64,000 nucleotides of DNA, from positions 53,959,678-54,023,677 of the forward strand of contig OZ023274.1 in NCBI GenBank assembly GCA_964007475.1. Reading direction: 5' to 3'. Positions 19,359-31,027 of this stretch are shown piece after piece. The stretch comes from Hybos culiciformis. Taxonomy: Eukaryota > Arthropoda > Insecta > Diptera > Hybotidae. Each line of letters starts with the position of its first letter. Position 1 is the first letter of the stretch. The notes below the pieces were generated by a model, which saw only the letters and a program-made list of their open reading frames with translations, was not told the DNA's origin and searched no databases. A program made the translations under genes and the position numbers.

Positions 19359-22259
19359 AAAAACTGTCCCTTTACTATCAAAATGTAAGGGGACTTCGTT
19401 CTAAGTGTAAGACTATTTTTTTAAAATCTGAAACACTTAATTTTGACATTTATGCCTTAACGGAGACTTGGCTTTATAATGGCATCCTTGATAATGAACT
19501 TTTTTCTCCCTGCTTTCAAATTTTTCGAAAAGATCGTTACCCGAATATTGAGGGCGACAGCTCCAATGTTCCGAAAGGTGGTGGAGCTTTAATAGCGACA
19601 CGATCTCACCTTGATGTTACTCTGATTTCTCTTCTTTCTTATACTCTCATTGATGCCGTTGCGATTAAACTGAAGACTTCTAGTAAATCTATTTTCATTT
19701 TGAATATTTATATTAGTCCTAGTAACACTTCTGGTTACGATGAGGTTTTAAATGCTATTAATTTTGTCTCTAACATCCTATCTGAAACGGATGAATTTTT
19801 ACTTTTGGGTGATTTCAATTTACCCAATTTGAGATGGGTTGAGTCTGATGAGGGTGACTACCTAATTTCAACAACACCCTCCTCATGTTTGGAGATTGAC
19901 TTTCTTGATGCTGTTTCATCAGCTCCTCTGTTTCAAATTTCTAAAGTCAAAAATTTTATGAACAGACAGTTGGATCTAATTTTCTTTTCTGATCCAACTA
20001 ATTGCACTGTTCAAGAAAGTGCAAATTTCTTGGTTGAAATTGATAGATTTCACCCCCCTATGCATTTTATATTTAGTGTTTTTGAGTCCAATGAAATAAT
20101 TCCGCAAAGCTCTTCTGAGTTCAATTTTAGGAAAACTGATTTCATTAAACTCAATAGTTACCTCAGCCAGGCTGACTTTTCATTCCTTAATGATGTGGAT
20201 TTGGACTTGGACTCGATGGTTGACTCCTTTTATGAAATTCTTTTCAATGGTTTTTCATTATCATGTCCACTTTTTACTAGAAGGGACATGAGATCTTGTT
20301 CGCCTCCCTGGTTTAATAGAGAACTAAAAGCTCTAAGAAACAGGAAGAATAAGGCTTGGAAAAATTTCTTAATAACCGGAAGTGTGGTCGACCATGAGGC
20401 TTTTCAAAATTTATTGAATGAGTTCCGAATCTTGTTTGAGTCTCAATATGAGGATTATTTAAACAAAACAAAGCTTGACATATTGAAGGATCCTAAAAGA
20501 TTCTTTAGTTTTATTAATTCTAAGAAGAAAGGGGATATTTATCCTCAAACTCTTAGTTTCTTGAATACCTCTTCCAATGATGACCTAACCGTAGCTAATT
20601 TTTTTGCTAACCATTTTTCCAGTTCTTTTTCTGACTCAAACTTCAATGTTGATACTGCCTATTTCAGTTATTTAAACAATTGCCCACAAACTTCTATGAC
20701 CGTAATATCAATTGAAGTGAATGAACTTTTCAAGTTTTTATCTAAGCTTCAAGATGATTGTTCTTCTGGCCCTGATGGTGTCCCACCGATAATCTTGAAA
20801 AATTGTGCTTCTACTTTATGTAATCCTCTATCTATTATTTTTAATAGATCTTTATTAACCGGTTACTTTCCAAAAGTCTGGAAACACTCATATATCATAC
20901 CCGTTTTCAAGAAAGGTTCCAGAGCTGACGTTTTAAATTATCGTCCAATAGCTAAAATTTCTTCAATTCCTAAGCTTTTTGAAGCTGTCATTTCTGAAGA
21001 TATACATTTTTATTGCAAAAATTTTATTACTGATAATCAGCATGGGTTTCTTAAGGGTAGGTCTACTACTACTAATCTTATAGAAATTACTTCAGCTTAT
21101 AGGGATAACATGGAGAAGGGTTATCAGACTGACTCTGTATACACTGATTTTAGCAAAGCATTCGATGTCCTTCCTCATCAGATTATTTTATTTAAATTGG
21201 TTGCATATGGTTTCCCACCTTCTTTTATTGAGTGGAAAAAATCTTGGCTTGGTCCTCGGGATTATCAGGTCAAATTTCGCTCTGCCACATCTTCAACCTA
21301 CACAGCTACTTCTGGAGTGCCTCAAGGTAGCCACCTTGGTCCACTTGATTTCGTGATCGCTATTAACGATGTTTCACTCATCATTTCCTATAGCGATCAC
21401 AACATTTATGCCGATGATATGAAAATTTTTAAAAAAAATCTCTAGTCCTTCAGACTGCAATCTCTTACAAACTGACCTTAATAGCTTTGGCCTTTGGTGT
21501 ATTAAGAATAATCTCCTTCTTAATGTGTCTAAATGTCAAAATATATCATTTTCAAGGAAAAGAAATCCTATTAATTTTCAATATACACTTAATAATATTC
21601 TTATTCCCAAAGTCAATGAAGTTAGAGATCTCGGCATTTTATGTGATTACCAATTGACATTTAAACCACATGTAAATGCAATTGTAAATAAAGCAAATTC
21701 CACTCTAGGTTTTATTAAACGTTGGTCAAGAGAGTTCTGTGACCCATTTATAACCAGACTTCTTTTTACATCTCTTGTGAGACCATTGTTAGAATATGCC
21801 TCTCAAGTTTGGTCACCCTTTTTTTCTGTCGACATCAACAGAATCGAATCCGTTCAAAAAAAATTTCTTAGATTTGCATTGAGGCATCTTCCTTGGGAGG
21901 ATAACTTAATCCTTCCACCGTATAGAGAGCGCTTAAATCTCATTAAGCTTGAATCTCTTCAAGACAGACGTGAATTTGCTGATGTTGTTTTCATTCATCA
22001 AATTATTATTTGTGAAATTATTTCTCCTTTTATTCTGGAGAAGATCAACTTTCGAGTTAATACCAGAAACCTCCGTACTACTAACTTATTTGAAATTGCT
22101 TACCATAGAACCGAATATGGATGCAATGATCCCATTTCTCGAATGCTTTCCTTTGCTAATAAAAATCATCATGTTTTTGACCTTAATATTTCTAAGGCAT
22201 CCCTTAAAGCTGGTTTAAAAACTAATTCTTTTTTCTCTAATAACGTTGGAAGACTTTAA
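19355..22259 (+). pseudogene. LINE ORF2, frameshifted (copy 2)
   Basis: Endonuclease and RT up to YADDMKIFKK are intact. A run of seven A has become eight (21431-21438), shifting the frame just after the catalytic motif so that translation stops at once at TAG (21443-21445). The rest of the RT resumes in the next frame (21525-22259). A Gly to Cys change also occurs near 22012. It cannot make full-length enzyme. Confidence 0.88.
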
Positions 22260-22786
22260 TTAATATTTAATTTCTATCTGTTTATTTTACTTCTATTTTT
22301 TCTATTCTTTATTTTTTTTTTAATCTACTGCTCTACTAATCTTCTTCCTTTAAAATTTTTTTTTTTTTTTTTCAAGGGAAACTATTCTTGTGTTATGTGA
22401 CATGTCACTAGTGATTTCGTTGTTTATCAGAAACGAGACTTGTTCTTAGTGTTTTATGTTTTTTTTTCTATAATTCTTTTTTGTTTTCTTTTCTGATGCT
22501 TGATTTAAGCATCGTTTGGTGGTAATATTAATTTTCCATTGCATGCTTCGTACCGAGCCCTCTCCTCTCGTAATTAGCATGTATATGAGAGTGATGGTAA
22601 AGTTTTCATGGCAATTTATTGCCTTGAAGTGCAGTGGTGTTAAGATACACCCCCAACTCAATTATTATTATATTCAAATGTTATTCACATTTACAACCTT
22701 GAAGTTAATCAACAACTTCAAGGTACAAAAATCAACTTTGTTCTAAAATATTGTTCTTCATTATGCATCAAAAAGTTCTTGCTATC

Positions 22787-22905
22787 GCCAACGGCCATAC
22801 CATGTTGAACACACCGGTTCTCGTCTGATCACCGAAGTTAAGCAACATCGGGCGTGGTTAGTACTTAGATGGTTGACCGCTTGGGAACACCGCGTGTTGT
22901 TGGTA
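22787..22905 (+). rRNA. 5S rRNA gene 5S-12
   Basis: Full length, T87 class. Confidence 0.92.
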
Positions 22906-22928
22906 ATACTTTTTGCTAACATTGTACT

Positions 22929-23179
22929 AGATCAGAAGAATAAACTACAAGAAGGGTTTTTTATTCCACATTTCCTTTAAATAATAAAATTGCCCAAAAT
23001 TATATAATGTATACGTCGATGACATTTATGTAGTGATTAATTAGTTGTATTGGATTTCCACCATCCTTATCTCTTAGATTTAAGTTTCTTTAACTATGTT
23101 TATAAAAAAAAAAAACTATTGTAAATATTCTGTGGACAAATAAATAATCGAATTGAATTGAATTGAGATCGGAATAATA
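22929..23179 (+). mobile_element. LINE 3' end with target duplication
   Basis: Insert 22943-23165. The right target copy is AGATCGGAATAATA. Confidence 0.82.
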
Positions 23180-23340
23180 TATAAGTTAAGAATTTAGATG
23201 ATTTATCAAACTAATTTTAATTTATGTTCAAATGTTATTCACATTTACAACCTTGAAGTTAATCAACAATTTCAAGGTACAAAAATCAACTTTGTTCTAA
23301 AATATTGTTCTTCATTATGCATCAAAAAATTCTTGCTATC

Positions 23341-23459
23341 GCCAACGGCCATACCATGTTGAACACACCGGTTCTCGTCTGATCACCGAAGTTAAGCAAC
23401 ATCGGGCGTGGTTAGTACTTAGATGGGTGACCGCTTGGGAACACCGCGTGTTGTTGGTA
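23341..23459 (+). rRNA. 5S rRNA gene 5S-13
   Basis: Full length, G87 class. Confidence 0.95.
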
Positions 23460-23650
23460 ATACTTTTTGCTAACATTGTACTAGATCAGAAGAATATATA
23501 AGTTTATACGATTTATCAAACTAATTTTAATTTATGTTCAAATGTTATTCACATTTACAACCTTGAAGTTAATCAACAACTTCAAGGTACAAAAATAAAC
23601 TTTGTTCTAAAATATTGTTCTTCATTATGCATCAAAAAGTTCTTGCTATC

Positions 23651-23769
23651 GCCAACGGCCATACCATGTTGAACACACCGGTTCTCGTCTGATCACCGAA
23701 GTTAAGCAACATCGGGCGTGGTTAGTACTTAGATGGTTGACCGCTTGGGAACACCGCGTGTTGTTGGTA
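23651..23769 (+). rRNA. 5S rRNA gene 5S-14
   Basis: Full length, T87 class. Confidence 0.92.
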
Positions 23770-23792
23770 ATACTTTTTGCTAACATTGTACT

Positions 23793-24043
23793 AGATCAGA
23801 AGAATAAACTACAAGAAGGGTTTTTTATTCCACATTTCCTTTAAATAATAAAATTGCCCAAAATTATATAATGTATACGTCGATGACATTTATGTAGTGA
23901 TTAATTAGTTGTATTGGATTTCCACCATCCTTATCTCTTAGATTTAAGTTTCTTTAACTATGTTTATAAAAAAAAAAAACTATTGTAAATATTCTGTGGA
24001 CAAATAAATAATCGAATTGAATTGAATTGATATCGGAATAATA
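23793..24043 (+). mobile_element. LINE 3' end with target duplication
   Basis: Insert 23807-24029, with the same drifted right target copy as the 12114 element. Confidence 0.82.
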
Positions 24044-24204
24044 TATAAGTTAAGAATTTAGACGATTTATCAAACTAATTTTAATTTATGTTCAAATGTT
24101 ATTCACATTTACAACCTTGAAGTTAATCAACAACTTCAAGGTACAAAAATCAACTTTGTTCTAAAATATTGTTCCTCATTATACATCAAAAAGGTCTTGC
24201 TATC

Positions 24205-24323
24205 GCCAACGGCCATACCATGTTGAACACACCGGTTCTCGTCTGATCACCGAAGTTAAGCAACATCGGGCGTGGTTAGTACTTAGATGGTTGACCGCTT
24301 GGGAACACCGCGTGTTGTTGGTA
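24205..24323 (+). rRNA. 5S rRNA gene 5S-15
   Basis: Full length, T87, while the homologues at 12526 and 35872 are G87. Its upstream spacer is of the ATTATACATCAAAAAGGTC type like theirs. Confidence 0.92.
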
Positions 24324-24346
24324 ATACTTTTTGCTAACATTGTACT

Positions 24347-24597
24347 AGATCAGAAGAATAAACTACAAGAAGGGTTTTTTATTCCACATTTCCTTTAAAT
24401 AATAAAATTGCCCAAAATTGTATAATGTATACGTCGATTACATTTATGTAGTGATTAATTAGTTGTATTGGATATCCACCATCCTTATCTCTTAGATTTA
24501 AGTTTCTTTAACTATGTTTATAAAAAAAAAAAATTATTGTAAATATTCTGTGGACAAATAAATAATCGAATTGAATTGAATTGAGATCAGAAGAATA
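24347..24597 (+). mobile_element. LINE 3' end with target duplication
   Basis: Insert 24361-24583, both target copies intact. Confidence 0.85.
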
Positions 24598-24758
24598 TAT
24601 AAGTTAAGAATTTAGATGATTTATCAAACTAATTTTAATTTATGTTCAAATTTTATTCACATTTACAACCTTGAAGTTAAACAACAACTTCAAGGTACAA
24701 AAATCAACTTTGTTCTAAAATATTGTTCTTCATTATGCATCAAAAAGGTCTTGCTATC

Positions 24759-24877
24759 GCCAACGGCCATACCATGTTGAACACACCGGTTCTCGTCTGA
24801 TCACCGAAGTTAAGCAACATCGGGCGTGGTTAGTACTTAGATGGGTGACCGCTTGGGAACACCGCGTGTTGTTGGTA
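24759..24877 (+). rRNA. 5S rRNA gene 5S-16
   Basis: Full length, G87 class, immediately before nested cassette 3. Confidence 0.95.
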
Positions 24878-25414
24878 ATACTTTTTGCTAACATTTGTAC
24901 TAGATTAGAAGAATATACAGCGAAAATTGCCTAAGACAGAACCTCAACGGACCGGGAAATATTTCCGACTTAGACAGGTTTCCGTCTTACATAACTCTAT
25001 ATATTTTGAAACTTAATTTTGTAATGTATGTATTTAATATTTATATACATGGGTAGTTCCACGGAAATAAAAAATGTAAAAAAAAAAATAATATTTTTGA
25101 GACTGAAATCAGTATTTGTTAGATGCTTCAGACAATTTCGAACTTATTCTCAAAGGGAACACCGCATTTTTCGAATTTTTCGATTTTTCAAAGAATTTGT
25201 ACCAAAAAGTCATTCCCGTGTAAGCAAACGAACCACGGGAATGACACCCACGGTAATGACAGAAAAGCTGTTTTTCCTTAATTTATTGGAAAAATTTCGA
25301 AATATTTAAAATTCTTAATCAATTAAATTAAAAGAAAAAAACAGAGAAATCTAAATAAAATTGAGAAAAAAATATTTTTTATTATTTCAATTAAAAAAAC
25401 ACATACCACGGTAA

Positions 25415-26682
25415 TCTATACATATAAAAGCGAAGTTGTCTGTTTGTCTGTTTGTCTGTTCCGAATAGGCTCCTTAACCGCTCAACCGAACGTTTTCAAA
25501 CTTACACCATGTATTTGTGTCAGGTCGGGGGTCGTTATAGGCTACTTTAAAATATGATTGGCCTCCTACCCAGGGACCTCCCCGGGGGCGGACTTTAAAA
25601 GTTCTTCCGATTTCATTCAAATTTGGTACGTAAATAGAGGAACTGAATACACACAAATTTCGTAACAAAAAATTTGTTGACCTCCTACCCAGAGACGTCC
25701 TACCCAGGGAGCTTCTAGCCAGAGACCTCCCATGGAGGCAGACTTCATTCAAATTTGATTCATAAAAAGCGGAAATGAATAAAAACACAAATTTGGTTTG
25801 GTTTGGAAACCTGTTTAAGGGAAGGATATCATTCGATTTCTTACAATTTAAGTGTTGAATAAGTAGAAATGATAAATATTAATTCTTCTTAGATATTTTC
25901 CCAAAATTATAAAATAATAGCTCCTATAATTGTTCATCAATCTGACAACCAAAATTTCACTTAAAACGTGTGTTCCACAACAACGTGTGTTCGAGTACAG
26001 GGTGGGGGGGTCGTTATAGGCTATTTTAAAATTTTGATTGGGCTCCTACCCAGCGACCTCCCGTGAGGGCGGACTTCAAAAGTTCGTTAAAATTTGATAC
26101 GTAAAAAGAGTAACAAAAAATTTGTTGACCTCCTACCCAGCGACCCCCCCACATTTTGCTGTAACATTTTTCTACAACATGTTGCTGCAACATTTTCTTG
26201 CAACATTTTCCTCCAACATTTTTCTGCAACATTTTTCTGCAACATGTTGCTGCAACATTTTCCTGCAACATTTCCCTGCAACATTTTTCTGCAACATTTT
26301 TCTGCAACATTTTCCTGCAATATTATTGTGCAACATGTTGCTGCAACATTTTTCTGCAACATTTTTCTGCAACAATTTGCTGCAACAATTTGCTGCAACA
26401 TTTTTCTGCAACATGTTGCTGCAACATTTTCCTGCAACATTTTCCTGCAACATTTTCCTGCAACATTTTTCTGCAACATGTTGCTGCAACATATTTCTGC
26501 AACTTTTTTCTGCAACATGTTGCTGCAACATTTTTCTGCAACATTTTTCTGCAACATTTTCCTGCAACATTTTGCTGCAACATTTTTCTGCAACATGTTG
26601 CTGCAACATTTCTATGCAACATTTCGAGAAAAAGGTTGCAGCAACATGTTAGCTACCGTGCGAAGCCGGGTATTTCGTCTAG
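25415..26682 (+). mobile_element. Non-autonomous Helitron, copy 3
   Basis: TC start, CTAG end, 1268 bp. Confidence 0.8.
26151..26625. repeat. 13-bp minisatellite in Helitron copy 3
   Basis: Same total length as copy 2, but units have been gained near 26290 and 26380 (a second AATTTGCTGCAACA) and lost near 26345 and 26620. So the minisatellite has evolved inside the array. Confidence 0.9.
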
Positions 26683-28378
26683 TGACAAAATAAGTGTGAA
26701 TTGTAGAAAATTTTGAAATAACTGTTCACTACCGGTTTATTTTACTCGATTTAAATATCACAACTAATAATATCAAAAAAAAATGTATTTACTTAGCCAA
26801 CTGCAATCGTGCTTTTAAATTATATTAATTGTATTCATTTTTTTTTTCATATAATTTGTAAAAGGTTTGAAATTCTTACTGACACGGTAACACTAATAAA
26901 ATAATAGAAAAAACCAGTTAGAACTTTACTTTCTCAACTTTTTTTAAATTTTAGAGAGCCTTTCGCATATTATTTTTTTAATAAAAAAAATTGTGAAGTA
27001 TTTATTGAACATTAAAATAACGAATTTTAGTTTTGAGTACGAAAAAATTACTTAGTAACAGCCACGGTAATGACAAAATCAGTCTTTATGCTGCAATTTT
27101 TGCTAATAACAGTAAATATTTACATATTTTTTTTATTTGTCCTAAATGGTAATAATTCATATAAAGTATTTTCAAGATTAAAATTTTTAATATTTATACA
27201 GTTTGCCCAAAAAAGTGTGGTAACATCGAATCGGCCAATTTCCGTGGAACTACCCACATGTATGTTATACATTTGGTTTATTAAAGATTAGTTTAAAATA
27301 AAATAACAAAATTTGACATAAAAATTCAAACTGCCATATAACAAAAAATAAATTATGTATACCTTAAATTAATAAATTCAGGAACTTTTATAGGTATAAA
27401 CATAATACAAAAATAAATGTACTTTATATTAAATAGTTTATCATTACTGTTTGTTTAGTTTTTTTTTGAGCAAAACGATAACAACAACATTTTAGATTCA
27501 ATAGTTATAGTAGTTTAAACCTTCTTCCCATCTCCCCTTTGAATAAATAACTTTTTAAGTGTTATAGCTGCATCCATAGCTTGTTTATCAGTGATATTCT
27601 CATCTTGAAAATCGTAAACATGATTTAGATCAACATTTGTTTAAAATGATAATAATATACCCATCAGAAAATTGCAATGGTAACCCTTGATTAACACGGT
27701 ATTTGAATAACTCGGTTTCGTTTTAACACGTTTGATAAATTGTAGCACACCCTTGACTAACACGGTATTTCTAGCACGGTTTTGAATTAATGCGGTTTCA
27801 TAATTTAAGTTGGCTTTTTTTTAAATATAATTCTACATTTTCAAATTTAAACAATCTGAGTTGGCGTGTTTTTTTTATTTCTTTTAATTTTTGAATTTAT
27901 TTCTTTTAATTTTTGTGTTAAATTTTAATTTCAAGTCTATATGGATAAGTATATTTCAATTTTCTTATTTTGCACTCAATAAAAACTGTCAAAAACATAA
28001 ATAAAATTTTTTTGGAACCAAACCCCATTACTTGTATTGATTGTTATTCTCGATTAACACGATTTTAATTTGCACGGAGTATTCTTGGAACCAAACTAGT
28101 TATACATATGATTAAAATTTTCCCAGCAAATGTAAAATGATGTCCAGTAAAGAATCATGAACATTCATTTTTCCGTTTTATATAGGTTTACTAATAGTAA
28201 ATACGACTTAAAATCTGTCCGTTTCCGTCTTAAGGTATTTTCCGTCTTACAGGGGTTGATTTAAATGGAAAAATCAACAATAAAAAAAAAGTCCCGTTTA
28301 CTGCGGGTTTCCTTCTATACAGTTTCCGTCTTAGGCAGTTTTCACTGTATAAGTTTAGATGTTTTATCAAATTAATTT

Positions 28379-29146
28379 TATTATTTATTTATTTCATTTA
28401 TTTATCTTATTTCAACTATTATTTAATTTACAATATTTTTATTTTTTATCAAAATATATAATATTTTCTTCAATCAAACTTCACTAAAATTATTTTTTAT
28501 GTATTGAATAATTTTTTTTTAAATTTGCGAATATTTCTTTCATTTCTTATTTCCAATTGCAATCCATTAAAAATTTTGAGTCCAATATACATAAGCATAT
28601 TCTGTTCGCTTCGACAACGATATAAATTCAATCTAATGTCCGAAGAATTTCTCAGATTATACTGTTGCACATCCTCTACTAAAACTAATTTATCACATAA
28701 ATAATTTGGATACAGTTGGTTTTTCATCTTATAAACAATAACAAGAACATTCATAATGATCCTCTGGTTAACATTCAACCACTTTAACGTTGACAACATA
28801 TAAGTGATGGATGTATATCTGTTAACTTTGAGAATTATTCTCAGAGCTCTGTTTTGCAGATTCTGCATTCTTTCCTTTTCCGCTCTTGTTGCCATGAACA
28901 ATATGGAAGAGCAATATTGTAAATGAGGTTTAACTGTGGTGTTATATATGTTAATTGCTGATTTAAATGATAATTTGTTTCTGATTTTACCCAGAAAATA
29001 AATTTTTTAGCAATTTTTTTACAGAAATAATTAATTAATAATAATTTTTAAAATCAATTTATTATCTAAATATTCCCAAATATTTAATCTCCTCAACTTT
29101 TCCAATTACTTCATTATATATTTTTATCTGCATATTTGAGTCACTG
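28379..29146 (-). pseudogene. LINE reverse transcriptase remnant, copy 3
   Basis: Same fragment as copy 2 (coding part 28497-28901), with the shared deletion of about 12 bp. Confidence 0.78.
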
Positions 29147-29262
29147 TGTTCAAATAGTTACAACTTCAAATGTACAACTTCAAATGTACAACTTCAAGGT
29201 ATAAAAATTAACTTTGTTCTAAAATATTGTTCCTCATTATACATCAAAAAGGTCTTGCTATC

Positions 29263-29381
29263 GCCAACGGCCATACCATGTTGAACACACCGGTTCTCGT
29301 CTGATCACCGAAGTTAAGCAACATCGGGCGTGGTTAGTACTTAGATGGTTGACCGCTTAGGAACACCGCGTGTTGTTGGTA
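29263..29381 (+). rRNA. 5S rRNA gene 5S-17, double variant
   Basis: Full length with T87 and A97. Confidence 0.88.
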
Positions 29382-29572
29382 ATACTTTTTGCTAACATTG
29401 TCCTAGATCAGAATAATATATAAGTTTAGATGATTTATCAAACTAATTTTAATTTATGTTCAAATGTTATTCACATTTACAACCTTGAAGTTAATCAACA
29501 ACTTCAAGGTACAAAAATCAACTTTGTTCTAAAATATTGTTCTTCATTATGCATCAAAAAGTTCTTGCTATC

Positions 29573-29691
29573 GCCAACGGCCATACCATGTTGAACACAC
29601 CGGTTCTCGTCTGATCACCGAAGTTAAGCAACATCGGGCGTGGTTAGTACTTAGATGGGTGACCGCTTGGGAACACCGCGTGTTGTTGGTA
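29573..29691 (+). rRNA. 5S rRNA gene 5S-18
   Basis: Full length, G87 class, before LINE copy 3. Confidence 0.95.
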
Positions 29692-29965
29692 ATACTTTTT
29701 GCTAACATTGTAGTAGATCAGAAGAATATATAACTTTAGACGATTTATCAAACTAATTTTAATTTATAATAAAAAAAAAAGGAACAAAAATAATTGTTCT
29801 TTTTTTTTTTAAGGTCATTTTTTTATTATATATTTGTTTGTTTTTTTTTTTTGATTGTCTCTTTGGTTTAAGCAAAAATATTTTTTTGTTGTTTGTAGTA
29901 AACTTTTGTTTTGATTTTATTTTTTTTTAACCCTTGCTGATTGTCGGTTAATAATTTTATATAAA

Positions 29966-31027
29966 ATGAATATGAAATGTGATTTTGATAAATGCGTTGC
30001 TGTGTCTCAGCAACCTATGTGGGTTTGCGGAGGCACTTGTAGACGATCATTTCACATGATTTGTATTGGCCTGAACGGCCGTATTTTGGATAAGTTGAAG
30101 CGCTCTGATCACTTATCATTACAATGGTTTTGTGATGATTGTAAAAAACTTTCCGTATTTTCCCTCTGTGCTCAGTTAAGAAGGCTTCATCTTGACTTCC
30201 AAAAAGTGCAAAAGGTCTTTGCTTCTTTATCCACTTCGTTGTAACTTGTTTCAGCGGATGTGATAAAACTTAACAACTTTTCCGAAGGTCCTCAAGATGA
30301 CTCTCAAGATTCTTCCAACTGTTTCATTATTAACGAGGAGCCTCAACATATTTCTCAAATAAATTCAACTTTGATTCCGACCTCCGTCGGATGTCAACCT
30401 GATTCTGGACAATCTGATCCAACCAACCATAGTTTTCCGGCCCCTTCAACTGATACTACTTTATTGCGCCCTATTCACATCTTACCACCTCATCAGGGTT
30501 CTACAAATACTTCTTTTTTAAATTCAATTTCTATTAACCCTGTTCAGATTTTACCAACATTTCAGGGTACTCCCCCTCAACAGATCACAATCCCGTCTCA
30601 GTCTCCTCCACTCACAGCTATTCCTCTAAATTTATCTTCAAATAATTCTGTTCATGTTAAATCGCCTGCTAAATCAGCAGAACCTCAAATTAAACCCCCT
30701 CCTGTAATTAATAACCTCAATTCAAGTAGATGTCTTCAAGTAATACCTCCTCCAAGGCCTATATTTATTTCAAGATTAGCGCCTGACACTACCTCTGATG
30801 ATGTAATCAATTACATAAGAGGTAAATCTACCCCTAACGTTGACAAGATCAAATGTGTCAAAATAAGTAAAACGACAAGTGCAGTTTCATCTTTCAAATT
30901 AAATATTCCTAATGACATATCCGAAACTCTGCTGTCGCAAGACTACTGGCCAAAGGACGCTTTCATTAAACTTTTCAAAAATCGCAAGCCAAAACAAGTT
31001 GAACATGCTCATTCTCAAAAAAACTAG
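29966..31027 (+). pseudogene. LINE ORF1 with PHD finger and in-frame stop (copy 3)
   Basis: Same as copy 2, including TAA at 30242-30244. Confidence 0.8.
31018..31024 (+). promoter_or_regulatory. Candidate -1 frameshift heptamer, copy 3
   Basis: A AAA AAC followed by TAG, unchanged. Confidence 0.55.

Larger units (their letters stand above)
18099..22667 (+). mobile_element. CR1-like LINE, copy 2
   Basis: Same insertion point and structure as copy 1, hence duplicated with the array and not a separate insertion. Confidence 0.85.
12526..24204. repeat. Large 5S array unit 2 (11.68 kb)
   Basis: Same order as unit 1, with full-length Helitron minisatellite. Its LINE copy has a one-base frameshift in the RT. 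Units 2 and 3 share a deletion of about 12 bp near the LINE remnant 3' end (AATTTCGATTTC lost near 16780), so they are closest relatives. Confidence 0.88.
25051..27255. mobile_element. GGGTAGTTCC TIR element, copy 3
   Basis: Perfect TIRs with ACAT on both sides. A point change removes a stop near 25130, which creates a chance 93-codon frame. Confidence 0.75.
24918..28347. mobile_element. pogo/Tc1-like TIR element, copy 3
   Basis: As copy 2, but about 10 bp shorter because the sequence after TTCCGTCTTACA (near 24990) is altered. Confidence 0.75.
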
